64,000 nucleotides of DNA from Pedobacter duraquae (GCF_004362245.1 NZ_SNWM01000004.1:248001-312000), one strand, 5' to 3'. Positions 54,286 through 62,682 are shown, counted from the stretch's first letter. A program made the numbers and translations. Notes: generated by a model not told the origin, from the sequence alone.

Positions 54286-55797
54286 ATGACAATTACTTAC
54301 CTGAGAGCCAATATTTTACTGCTTTTCCTGATTCCTATCTGTTATTCATCCTTCGGCCAGGTTGGCAAGCAGACCACAATAGTGGTTAATTTTAAAACTA
54401 ACGCTGACCGGCGTTTCACTGCTTTCGGCCAACTAAATCCCCTACATCTTGAACCTGCCATTGTTGCTCCTCCCGAACACAAGATTGATACATCAAACAA
54501 ACTAAGAACAGTCATCCGATTAGCTATAGCTGAACCAAAATACCTTGCGCTTGGATTCAATATTTTTTATGTCAAACCAGGTGACAGCGTAAATGTAAAC
54601 TATGAGACTTTATTTCATACCAAAATGGAGTTTAAGGACTCCATTAGGGTTAACTATGGGAATACATTTTTCCTATTCAGAAATGGTGAAAACGGTCCAT
54701 TACACAAAAGTTTCATGAATAATGTATATCAGACGCTTAGCGGCTTTAAATCGGCGAGTCAAATTACCAGCTACTTATCGCCTGCCAATATCCACACTTT
54801 AGGTGCAGCGTACACCAGACTTACTTACAGCGCGAATCCGAATTTGGCTGCCGACACTGAAACAAAAAAAAATGTAGAGAATATCACTTTTCAGGCCTTT
54901 GAAAGGCAGCTGTTGTACAAAATCAAATCGGTTTATAAGAATACCAAAACTGAACCGCTCAGGAGCGCTATCCTGCAAGGTGTAACGGGTATCTTATCTA
55001 CCTCCTGCACAACAAAAGAAAACGTTGCTGATGCCGTCACTCTTGGCAAATATTCGGCGCTGTATGTTTTTTTTAAGGAAATGAACCTAGACGAAAAAGC
55101 GATTCAATCAAAATTTAGTGCTTGTAATGACACCGTTAGACAATATATATTGATTAATCTTTTACAAGACGGCATGTTGCCAGAAAGTTTAACAAACAAA
55201 AAAGAAAATCTGTTAGCCAAGCTGAGCTATCCGCCGTTTATGGCGTACGCGCAACAAGTCTACAAAATTCCTAATCGTGGCGTAGAAAAATTGGGATTCC
55301 TTAACAATACCCTTAGAAACGTGACGCTGTTTGATGCAAGTGATCAACAGATTTCGTTCGGAGAACTCTTCCAGAACACCAAGCAACCATACCTTATATT
55401 TGACTTCTGTGGCTCCTGGTGCAAACCATGCTTGGTTGAGATGTCGCAATACAAGCAAACTAAAAATCTGGATAACTCCAAACAGATCAGGCCTGTCTGG
55501 CTGTTTTTTGAAAACGACAAGACAAAATGGATGGATGTGGTGAAACAATACGACTTAAATCCCGACAATTGTTTCGTAATTCTTGGAGCTAATAGTCAGG
55601 CAATTACTAAGGAATTTGCGCTACTTTTTGACTGGCAGGGCGAATTTCCGCACCACTTCGTATTCGCAAAGGAAGGCAGGATTGTACAGAAAAATGCGGG
55701 GAGCTTATCTTCTTTTTCGGAACAGCAACTCGGTCCCACCATAAAAAAAAGCAGTCCACAGTTGCCAGGTCCACCGGCACTCCCGGGAATAAAATAG
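54286..55797 (+). CDS. TlpA-like thioredoxin protein of the peptide locus
   Basis: A 503-residue periplasmic protein. It has a signal peptide (MTITYLRANILLLFLIPICYSSFGQ), a beta-rich N-terminal domain of the DUF4369-like type, a helical middle, and a C-terminal thioredoxin domain with FDFCGSWCKPCLVEMSQY (CKPC site). The ATG at 54286 is chosen because it starts the signal peptide; the longer frame from 54199 runs through the terminator hairpin. It may shuffle or reduce wrong disulfides in the peptide or protect the producer. It is followed tail to tail by a small minus-strand gene with a 3-nt gap. Confidence 0.8.
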   Translation: MTITYLRANILLLFLIPICYSSFGQVGKQTTIVVNFKTNADRRFTAFGQLNPLHLEPAIVAPPEHKIDTSNKLRTVIRLAIAEPKYLALGFNIFYVKPGDSVNVNYETLFHTKMEFKDSIRVNYGNTFFLFRNGENGPLHKSFMNNVYQTLSGFKSASQITSYLSPANIHTLGAAYTRLTYSANPNLAADTETKKNVENITFQAFERQLLYKIKSVYKNTKTEPLRSAILQGVTGILSTSCTTKENVADAVTLGKYSALYVFFKEMNLDEKAIQSKFSACNDTVRQYILINLLQDGMLPESLTNKKENLLAKLSYPPFMAYAQQVYKIPNRGVEKLGFLNNTLRNVTLFDASDQQISFGELFQNTKQPYLIFDFCGSWCKPCLVEMSQYKQTKNLDNSKQIRPVWLFFENDKTKWMDVVKQYDLNPDNCFVILGANSQAITKEFALLFDWQGEFPHHFVFAKEGRIVQKNAGSLSSFSEQQLGPTIKKSSPQLPGPPALPGIK

Positions 55798-55800
55798 CTT

Positions 55801-56001
55801 TTAGCCACAGGTCATCTTTTTCCTATTCTTATCCATTTTAATCAGTGCAAGTACCTCAATAGCTAAGCCCATGCCCATAAAAAATCCGTTTAAAGCATCG
55901 GGCATTGGGTAATAGCGATTCACTACCGGAACAACGCTGGTTAGTAGCAACCCGGAAACTAACAACATTAGGACAGCTTTGGAAACATTGGTCTTTTTCA
56001 T
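55801..56001 (-). CDS. Small two-helix membrane protein
   Basis: A 66-residue protein with two membrane helices (about 8-27 and 38-56) and a basic C-terminus (MDKNRKKMTCG). It is four bases after the 56006 gene on the same strand and so belongs to the sigma-factor operon. Unknown family; a role as immunity protein for the neighbouring peptide is conceivable but unsupported. Confidence 0.5.
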   Translation of the reverse strand: MKKTNVSKAVLMLLVSGLLLTSVVPVVNRYYPMPDALNGFFMGMGLAIEVLALIKMDKNRKKMTCG

Positions 56002-56005
56002 ATCA

Positions 56006-56590
56006 TTATTTTAATTGGTTTAATATACTTTCCACCCTTTCTCTGGTGGCATTTAATTTTCCCTGATCCCTTTTGAATGATCTTGGCCTGACGATGAACC
56101 ACATTACCCCCAGATAGACGCTCATGATCAAATAGACAATAATGCTCCACATCGGATAATGGTATACAAGTTCATACACATACAAAATCCAACCAGATGC
56201 CGATAGAGATATAACAATGACCATCGTTCTCTTATAATAGCGAATTTGATTTTCACGTGTTTTTGCTAGAAATTCCAAAAACTTAAGATTATCATAGTCA
56301 TCCATATGGTAAAAACGCTTTAGCGACCTGATATTATTGAAAGCCAGGAAAAGCGCAGCAATCACAACCAAAATACCGCCCGCATAAGTCGTTGCCATTT
56401 TGAAATGAGCGATTATCAATGCCGCCACAACTAAGCATGAAGATAAAAGACAAGTTACAATAACCAGCCATTTATTTCTCAGCTTCTCTCTCCTAAATTT
56501 CCGGATTAATTTCAGCATCTCTTCCGATGTTGGCAACTTATCCGTTGTCACAGTACGCCAGAGCGACTTCATATCATCTAAATTGTTCAT
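56006..56590 (-). CDS. Membrane protein partner of an ECF sigma factor
   Basis: A 194-residue protein with a cytoplasmic N-terminus (about 1-40, MKSLWRTVTTDKLPTSEEMLKLIRKFRREK) and four membrane helices in two pairs (about 43-88 and 120-165). It overlaps the sigma factor gene by 17 bases. Position and topology suit an anti-sigma factor, but there is no HxxxCxxC zinc motif. Such sigma-linked membrane proteins occur in Bacteroidota; their mechanism is not known. Confidence 0.6.
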   Translation of the reverse strand: MNNLDDMKSLWRTVTTDKLPTSEEMLKLIRKFRREKLRNKWLVIVTCLLSSCLVVAALIIAHFKMATTYAGGILVVIAALFLAFNNIRSLKRFYHMDDYDNLKFLEFLAKTRENQIRYYKRTMVIVISLSASGWILYVYELVYHYPMWSIIVYLIMSVYLGVMWFIVRPRSFKRDQGKLNATRERVESILNQLK

Positions 56591-57053
56591 ATGCTTTTAA
56601 TTTTATAGCTAGTTTGTCTTTTATACGATGAACTTTAACCCTTACGTTGCCACTTGTCAATCCCACAACACTAGCAATTTCGGCTTGTGGCAAGCCTTCC
56701 AATTCCAGGGAGATTATAATCCGCTCTGTTTCTTCCAATTCAGCTATACAACGATAAAGTATTGTCACTTTTTCCTCAATCGACTCTTCAACAGGAACAG
56801 CCAGGTTAAAAGGCAGATCAGCAACAGGCATCCTTTTGGCCTTTGCTACTGCCCGCAAACACTGGTTGGTCGCGATCCTGAATATCCACGTAGCAATATG
56901 CGACTCATTACGGAAACCAGACAGACCATTCCAGACGGCAACAAATGTATCTTGTACTAAATCCCTAGCCTGCTCTGCGTCATTTGTATATCCTAGACAA
57001 ACCCGAAAAGTTTGCTGGGAATAACGTCTATAGATTTCCTCAAATGTCATCAT
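56574..57053 (-). CDS. ECF-type RNA polymerase sigma factor
   Basis: A 159-residue sigma factor with region 2 (DLVQDTFVAVWNGLSGFRNESHIATWIFRIATN) and region 4 (LELEGLPQAEIASVVGLTSGNVRVKVHRIKDKL). It forms a three-gene operon with the membrane proteins at 56006 and 55801. It lies about 1.3 kb from the peptide locus terminus but is on the opposite strand, so a link is uncertain. Confidence 0.93.
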   Translation of the reverse strand: MMTFEEIYRRYSQQTFRVCLGYTNDAEQARDLVQDTFVAVWNGLSGFRNESHIATWIFRIATNQCLRAVAKAKRMPVADLPFNLAVPVEESIEEKVTILYRCIAELEETERIIISLELEGLPQAEIASVVGLTSGNVRVKVHRIKDKLAIKLKAYEQFR

Positions 57054-57556
57054 CTTAACTAAAGGGACACAGTGTAATTAAATTTTGAGAGGTTAGATAC
57101 CACCCCCCCTGAAATGTTACGACTGTTATGAAATTACTCTGGTTCTTAAAAAAAAATACCGGTCAAAACCCCCAATTTTTTAGGTAGTGCCAAAATCATT
57201 TTCCATACCATTTCCTTCTTGTTTTTTTCGGTGTTAGTCGAACAAGGTGCGGAGCAGGTTGCCATCAGGTAGCCACCACGTCACCTTCACGTTTACGATC
57301 CATTTTCGACCCTATTTCCTATTTTTTTCGGGACTATGCTCATGATTAATATTAAGTATTTATCGTATACCTCTTTCATGCCCCAAAAGTATAACATACT
57401 GTATATCAAAAAAAGTCATGTCCGTAAATGGTATGAAGATGACCGAAAGTCGTATTGATATGTCCGGTTGACAAACAAAAAATCCCAGTTAATAAAAGAA
57501 CTGCGGATTTTTAAACCATAATTAGTTTGCTTAGCGGAGTCTGACCGGGATGTTTA
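57054..57556. other. Noncoding region between two sigma-factor operons
   Basis: 503 nt with no credible gene. It should contain the promoter of the 57053 sigma operon. The terminator of the next operon lies at 57478-57512. A C-run (57103-57109) and several A/T-rich tracts are present; nothing else is seen. Confidence 0.6.
57478..57512 (-). terminator. Terminator of the 57557-59317 operon
   Basis: AAAAATCC (57478-57485) pairs with GGATTTTT (57505-57512), and CAGTT with AACTG inside. Read on the minus strand, the stem is followed by a T run. It lies 45 nt after the stop codon. Confidence 0.8.
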
Positions 57557-58753
57557 CTAATCTTTCTTTTTAGGATGAAACAATCCAATGTTTAAAGAGA
57601 AGGACATGCCGGTTGATCTTAATTTCGAATCGTACTGACCTATCCCTGTAAGCGGAACCTTAACAAAAGGTTGCACACCGAGACTTAAGTTTCTAGTAAT
57701 TCTGCGGTCAAAACTTACAGAAAAATTAGCAACGCCAAGTAAGTGTTGATTCTGATTCTTAATTTCAATTTGAGAAACATGTTGCGAAGACCCTGTTCCA
57801 ACCAGGAAGTCGTACTTTTCATTTAACATAAAATAACTTGAAAGCCCCGTGTTTACAGTAATAGAGAAAGTTTTTTTCTGCAATACTTTATAGTTGACAT
57901 TCAATGGAATATCCAGCACGCTGCAATCGGCATTGATCTGCCATGCCTTATTTAAATAGCCAGTCGCGAGTGTCCCAAGTCCTACAGAGTTATAATATTT
58001 CTTGGCATATACAACTCCGGATGTCAAACTTAGCCTATTTGTCAGCGGATAAGTAATTGAAAAACCAATATTGGAGCTCAGCTTTGATGAAACATTCATT
58101 TTAGCGCTCGACACATCAGGAGCAGCTAGAATACTCATTATTAATCCACGATTCTTAGTGTGCTTCGGTGTAACTTTTTGAACTGAAACGCTATCTTCTG
58201 AATTCCGTTCCAAAACATCTGTATTATTTAATGTGATCGCATAGCTTCTGGCATCAAAAGTCACACTGTCAGTAGCCATTCTTCCCTTTATATCTACTGC
58301 CAGTAGCTCGGGAAATGATGATAACATCCGGTCATCAGGATTGATAATAGCAGAAAGGATAGTGCTATCGCCTAAAATATGTCTTTGACTAGCGGCGGGC
58401 AGATTTGCCTCTCTTACATTAAGAGTGATTACTGGTACAGGCCTATTCGTTACCATATTACCAGAACCATTTTCACCTGGCAGTTTTCTATTTTCGGAAG
58501 TCTCAGGCTTTTTTGCCAGCTGATTATTATTATTATTATGCTTAACTGGAGCGTAATCACTAAATACCCCAGATAACAGTAGAATAAGAGTAGCGGCAAC
58601 TCCCCCAATAAGATACCACCACAAAGGTATGACGCGGTTTTTCTTCCGATCCATCAGTCGCTCCATCTTGTTCCAGTCTAATTCGTTGAAAGGAATTTCA
58701 GGATCGCTGAGGCCGCGTTTAAATAAATGATCTATGTCGTGCTCGTTTTCCAT
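57557..58753 (-). CDS. Putative dual-membrane-spanning anti-sigma factor
   Basis: A 398-residue protein with three parts: a cytoplasmic N-terminal segment (1-41, NELDWNKMERLMDRKKN), one inner-membrane helix (42-64), a long low-complexity periplasmic linker (about 65-210, including HNNNNNQ), and a C-terminal outer-membrane beta-barrel of the PorT-like OMP family (about 215-398; GFSITYPLTNRLSLTSGVVYAKKYY, SFDRRITRNLSLGVQPFVKVP). It follows the ECF sigma gene by three bases. This layout matches the Dma-type anti-sigma factors I recall from Bacteroides thetaiotaomicron, which reach across both membranes. Function as anti-sigma is inferred from order. Confidence 0.75.
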   Translation of the reverse strand: MENEHDIDHLFKRGLSDPEIPFNELDWNKMERLMDRKKNRVIPLWWYLIGGVAATLILLLSGVFSDYAPVKHNNNNNQLAKKPETSENRKLPGENGSGNMVTNRPVPVITLNVREANLPAASQRHILGDSTILSAIINPDDRMLSSFPELLAVDIKGRMATDSVTFDARSYAITLNNTDVLERNSEDSVSVQKVTPKHTKNRGLIMSILAAPDVSSAKMNVSSKLSSNIGFSITYPLTNRLSLTSGVVYAKKYYNSVGLGTLATGYLNKAWQINADCSVLDIPLNVNYKVLQKKTFSITVNTGLSSYFMLNEKYDFLVGTGSSQHVSQIEIKNQNQHLLGVANFSVSFDRRITRNLSLGVQPFVKVPLTGIGQYDSKLRSTGMSFSLNIGLFHPKKKD

Positions 58754-58756
58754 CCC

Positions 58757-59317
58757 TTATTTATGTATTGGTATTATAGCAGGCGTATTAAAATTAAAAG
58801 CCATGAGTTTTTCCTGTAATTTCTGTCTTGCTTTGAAAAGATTGGATTTGGAAGTTCCTATAGAAATATTCAGCATATCAGCAATTTCATCATGCGAATA
58901 CCCGTCTATAGCATACAAGTTAAAAACAGTTCTGTAAGCCGGACTAAGTCCATGAACAAGGCTCAAAAGATCTTTATAGGCCAGTTGAGTATAGATGGCC
59001 TCGTGATCTTTAATATTTTCATGCGTGCTTACATCTTCATGATCGGTAAACTTAAGATTCATGCGGTAGTGATCTATGGCAGTATTTGTAATAATCCTGC
59101 CAAGCCAAGACTTAAACGGCTTTTCGCGATCATATTTTTTTATGTTCGTGAAGACTTTCAGAAACCCATTATTTAACACATCAGCTGCATCATATTCAGT
59201 TAAAGCATAGCGACGGCATATAGCCATCCCATAACTATAAAATTCTTTATAGAGCAAATACTGGCTGGACCGCTCCTGCCTGATACATCCATCGATAAGT
59301 TTCTGCACGCTATGCAA
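58757..59317 (-). CDS. ECF-type sigma factor paired with the barrel protein
   Basis: A 186-residue sigma factor. Region 2 is DAADVLNNGFLKVFTNIKKYDREKPFKSWLGRIITNTAIDHYR and region 4 is GYSHDEIADMLNISIGTSKSNLFKARQKLQEKL. It is upstream of the anti-sigma candidate by three bases. Its divergent neighbours at 59529-62320 are candidate targets. The 211-nt gap between 59317 and 59529 holds both promoters; no consensus is clear. Confidence 0.93.
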   Translation of the reverse strand: MHSVQKLIDGCIRQERSSQYLLYKEFYSYGMAICRRYALTEYDAADVLNNGFLKVFTNIKKYDREKPFKSWLGRIITNTAIDHYRMNLKFTDHEDVSTHENIKDHEAIYTQLAYKDLLSLVHGLSPAYRTVFNLYAIDGYSHDEIADMLNISIGTSKSNLFKARQKLQEKLMAFNFNTPAIIPIHK

Positions 59318-59528
59318 GTACGTTTAAATGTGCAACATCATACAGGGAGTACGTATGGTATCATAGAAAGGTTGCCTGAACAACAAAAAATATATATTAA
59401 CACTCAAAATACTGACAAACAAGTATTTAAAAATAAACAAAAAAAGTTGAATTTTTAAAAACAACCTTTTCCGGGAGCTCGCCGTAATGGCTGTAATTAA
59501 CAAAGCTATTTATTTAAACTTAAACACA

Positions 59529-60398
59529 ATGCTAGTATCCCTTAAAAACAAACTATTGCTTACCGCGCTTTGTGGCCTCACAATCGTCGCATCATGTTCT
59601 AAAGGTAGCGATCCTTCGCCAGTAAATCCAGTTTATCCACCAACTACTCCCCCTACAGTGTCGACATCAGTTCAGCTAAGCACAAACGCTAAATTTGGTA
59701 CAATTATGACCGATGGAAATGGCAAGACCCTATATGTATTTTCTATGGATGCAAAGGGTAGTTCGGAATGCACCGGAGGTTGTGAAATTGCCTGGCCGGT
59801 TTATTACACCGCTGACCTCACTGTTCCAACCGGTGTTGCGGCTAGCGACCTTGCCACAATTACGCGGGCCGATGGGAAAAAACAAACAACTTACAAAGGC
59901 TGGCCCCTGTACACTTATGCTAACGACGTAGCCAAAGGCGACGTAAATGGAGATGGATCTGGTGGCATCTGGTTTGTCGCAAAGCCCGATTACTCAATCA
60001 TGCTTGCCAATGCGCAGCTTGTCGGATCAAATGGCACCAGCTATCTGGATGGTGGTGTGGAAGGAACCGGTCTGACACAGTACTTGACTGATGGTGCCGG
60101 CAAAACATTATATGCTTATACTCCAGATACGTTCAACACAAATACGTACACGAAAGCTGACCTGTCAAACAATCCCACCTGGCCGATCTACGAGTCTGAT
60201 ATTTTAAATGTACCCTCAGCCCTAAAAAAGGATATGATGTTTCAGATCACCGCCGCTGGAAAAAAACAACTCACTTATAAAGGACATCCGCTTTATTACT
60301 ATGGGCCCGATGCCAAACGGGGAGATAACAAAGGTGTGAGCGTACCTAAACCAGGAGTATGGCCAATTCTCACTATTAACACCGCACCTCTAAAGTAA
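59529..60398 (+). CDS. Lipoprotein with two secreted-repeat (PF03640-like) domains
   Basis: A 289-residue lipoprotein (lipobox LTIVASC, Cys23) with a P/T-rich linker and two tandem repeats: GTIMTDGNGKTLYVFSMDAKGSSECTGGCEIAWPVY and LTQYLTDGAGKTLYAYTPDTF, each followed by KKQ(T)TYKGxPLYxY. These belong to the 'secreted repeat' lipoprotein family often next to cytochromes and linked to electron transfer (from memory). The start ATG at 59529 is chosen to fit the signal peptide. It is the first gene of a four-gene cluster. Confidence 0.85.
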   Translation: MLVSLKNKLLLTALCGLTIVASCSKGSDPSPVNPVYPPTTPPTVSTSVQLSTNAKFGTIMTDGNGKTLYVFSMDAKGSSECTGGCEIAWPVYYTADLTVPTGVAASDLATITRADGKKQTTYKGWPLYTYANDVAKGDVNGDGSGGIWFVAKPDYSIMLANAQLVGSNGTSYLDGGVEGTGLTQYLTDGAGKTLYAYTPDTFNTNTYTKADLSNNPTWPIYESDILNVPSALKKDMMFQITAAGKKQLTYKGHPLYYYGPDAKRGDNKGVSVPKPGVWPILTINTAPLK

Positions 60399-60404
60399 TT
60401 TCTT

Positions 60405-60767
60405 ATGTCTAAATCATTCAGGATTATCGCGATCATCGCTATAGTGTACAGCTTACTGCTTGCCTGCAGCAAAAAGCAAGCAGAAGAGTTTCAACCTGCT
60501 GTGCCGGGACTTCCCGGCGCAGCAGCCATTACGTACAATAATTTTGTCGAACCGATTTTCCAAACTAAATGCGCTAGCTGCCACGCAACAGGCCGTTCTG
60601 CTGCAGCCATATTTACCCTTAACGGCTATTCCTCTGTAGTGGCAAACGCCGCGAGAATTAAACAGGCGGTACTTGTGAACAAAACTATGCCCATGGGTTC
60701 AAGTTTAAGTCAATCAGATTTACAATCCCTGCAGATTTGGTTTGATAAAGGAATGATTCAACAATAA
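60405..60767 (+). CDS. Small haem-c lipoprotein
   Basis: A 120-residue protein with lipobox SLLLACS (Cys21) and one haem-binding motif C56-A-S-C59-H60 in FQTKCASCHATGRSAAAIF. The later NKTMPMGSSLSQSDLQSLQIWFDKG supplies the axial methionine region, as in small planctomycete-type cytochrome c domains. It is six bases after the secreted-repeat lipoprotein gene. It probably carries electrons at the outer face of the inner or outer membrane. Confidence 0.88.
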   Translation: MSKSFRIIAIIAIVYSLLLACSKKQAEEFQPAVPGLPGAAAITYNNFVEPIFQTKCASCHATGRSAAAIFTLNGYSSVVANAARIKQAVLVNKTMPMGSSLSQSDLQSLQIWFDKGMIQQ

Positions 60768-60772
60768 CAATT

Positions 60773-61321
60773 ATGAAAAATCTAATAGTTTTCCTGATGC
60801 TTGTACTATCTACAAGCACTATCAATGCTCAACAAATAAGAACCAGTAGCAGTGCAACCATAACATTTTTTTCCAGCACAATAGTAGAAGATATTGAAGC
60901 AAAAAGCGCCTCTGCAACTTCAGCTTTCGATGTGGTGTCGGGAAACCTGCTATTCAGAGTTAAAAATACTTCGTTTCAATTTCCGAAAAAGCTGATGCAG
61001 GAACATTTCAATGAAAATTATATGGAAAGCGATACCTACCCCCTTTCGGATTTCAAGGGAAAAATCAGTCCCTTACCTGACTTCACAAAAGATGGCACCT
61101 ACACGGCAACGGCAACAGGAAATCTAAACATCCATGGAGTAACCAAAACTTACACCGCGCCAGTCACATTTACGATAACAGGTGGCAACATAACAGCAAA
61201 AACTGTATTTAGAGTCCGCATTTCCGACCATGGCATTAAAGTTCCTGCGCTGGTGTTCAAAAACATAGCAGAGTTCGTAGAGGTACGCGTTGTAACAACC
61301 TATCTATCAAAAAACAACTAA
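60773..61321 (+). CDS. YceI-family periplasmic protein
   Basis: A 182-residue protein with signal peptide (to NAQQ) and a YceI lipocalin-like fold: TITFFSSTIVEDIEAKS, NLLFRVKNTSFQFPKKLMQEHFNENYMESDTYPLSDFKGKI and ATGNLNIHGVTKTYTAPVTF. YceI proteins bind isoprenoid-type lipids. It is in the same operon as the cytochrome and DUF5777 genes. Confidence 0.9.
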   Translation: MKNLIVFLMLVLSTSTINAQQIRTSSSATITFFSSTIVEDIEAKSASATSAFDVVSGNLLFRVKNTSFQFPKKLMQEHFNENYMESDTYPLSDFKGKISPLPDFTKDGTYTATATGNLNIHGVTKTYTAPVTFTITGGNITAKTVFRVRISDHGIKVPALVFKNIAEFVEVRVVTTYLSKNN

Positions 61322-61342
61322 GCAACATTAAGGTAAAACAAT

Positions 61343-62320
61343 ATGAAACAACATACATATTTTCTATATTCTCTGCTAATTCTACCAGCTATACTATTTA
61401 CTACAGTTCAGGCGTCTGCACAGGATGATCTGGAAAAAGCGATACCGATAATTAAAACTACTCATGAAAAAGTTAGTGCGACCTTTAAGTCCACTAAATT
61501 GATCAATGGGCACACAAACGAAACAATTTACAAAAACGAAATGGACTTTAAAGTGGATCACCGGTTTGGAGATATTGCGGGCAGTAACGGTGGTTTGAGG
61601 CAATTCTTTGGGCTTGATCAGTCTACCGATGTGAGGATTGGTTTTGATTACGGGCTGAGCGACCGGGTCACTGTAGGCCTGGCCAGAGCAAAAGGGGCTA
61701 CAGCGGTGCAGCAACTTTACGAGCTCAGTATTAAGTACCGTTTACTGGAACAAACAACAGATGACCATATTCCATTTGCAATTACATTTTTTGGGAGTAA
61801 TACCATCGCTGCCATACACGCAAGTGACGATCCTACATCTGCCACCGCATACAGGAACCTCGGGGATAGAACGAACTATGTAAGTCAATTGATCATCGCA
61901 CGAAAAATGAGCCCGGGATTTTCCTTTTCTTTAACACCAAGCTATCTCCACCGCAATTTTACTACCTATAGAGATCAGAATGAGCTGTTTGCTCTTGGTG
62001 CCGGAGCGCGGGCAAAGCTCAGTAAACGCGTAGCGCTTGTAATAGATTATTTCCTGCCTTTTCGGAATACAGCCGACAAGGCTTACCTGGAAAAAGTTAA
62101 CAACGTAAAGTTCTATAATCCGCTTGGAGTTGGACTTGAAATGGAAACAGGCGGACATATTTTCCATCTTAACTTCACCAATGCAGCAGCGATAGAAGAG
62201 ATGCAATTTATTCCTTCTACAACCAGCTCCTGGCTAAAGGGACAATATCGCTGGGGCTTCAGTATATCGAGAAGATTTTCTTTCAATCACACAAAAAAAC
62301 AAGTCGAAACCGGAACTTAA
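61343..62320 (+). CDS. DUF5777 beta-barrel protein
   Basis: A 325-residue outer-membrane-type protein with signal peptide and a barrel fold; typical segments are EMDFKVDHRFGDIAGSNGGLRQFFGLDQSTDVRIGFDYGLSDRVTVGLAR and SPGFSFSLTPSYLHRNF. The DUF5777 family is usually encoded with YceI, cytochrome and secreted-repeat genes, as here. The C-terminal aromatic pattern is not the strict OMP ending. Function unknown, perhaps a channel or a lipid/electron-transfer partner. Confidence 0.85.
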   Translation: MKQHTYFLYSLLILPAILFTTVQASAQDDLEKAIPIIKTTHEKVSATFKSTKLINGHTNETIYKNEMDFKVDHRFGDIAGSNGGLRQFFGLDQSTDVRIGFDYGLSDRVTVGLARAKGATAVQQLYELSIKYRLLEQTTDDHIPFAITFFGSNTIAAIHASDDPTSATAYRNLGDRTNYVSQLIIARKMSPGFSFSLTPSYLHRNFTTYRDQNELFALGAGARAKLSKRVALVIDYFLPFRNTADKAYLEKVNNVKFYNPLGVGLEMETGGHIFHLNFTNAAAIEEMQFIPSTTSSWLKGQYRWGFSISRRFSFNHTKKQVETGT

Positions 62321-62682
62321 ATTCTTCTTCAGTTCGCTGACGAGCGATTACATTAAAATTTAATCCTTTAGTGAGCCATAGCATTATAGGTAGTCCGGTG
62401 CCCTATTTAACGTCACGAAATCTGCGGGGTGGCATCTTAGTAACCTGATATAAAAACACTAAGCCGCGTGCAACGTTTAGCACGAACAATGGTCCGTTTA
62501 GCTCTTCAAGAATCGCAAGCGCAAGATCTATCCCTGCAGTAATTCTGGCACTGGAATAGACATTTCGAATTTAATATACTAAAAGCATAAAACAATATTA
62601 ATGAAACACAGGTCAAGAAGTAGATTTGAGTTTTGCTGAATTAATCAGGTAAATAGGATATCTTGAAAAATTGAGGTTGCCC
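62321..62682. other. Intergenic stretch holding a decayed gene
   Basis: 362 nt between the DUF5777 gene and the minus-strand secreted protein. The only recognisable content is the 54-codon GlxA-like remnant at 62403-62564; the rest is A/T-rich and without a gene. Confidence 0.6.
62403..62564 (-). pseudogene. Remnant of a GlxA-like (DJ-1/PfpI plus AraC) regulator
   Basis: A 54-codon minus-strand frame without a start codon reads NVYSSARITAGIDLALAILE and continues ELNGPLFVLNVARGLVF before a stop. That is the end of the DJ-1/PfpI domain in GlxA-type AraC regulators (S-A-G-x-T-A-G-I-D-L-A-L, then VAR-x-LV). A stop codon lies immediately before it, and no other part of the gene is found on either side. 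The relic shows gene decay at this site. Confidence 0.6.

Noticed and set aside
57204..57435. Inverted 10-mer CATACCATTT / AAATGGTATG across the sigma intergenic region.
   Set aside because: The copies are over 200 nt apart and a match of this length can arise by chance in A/T-rich DNA; no supporting structure.
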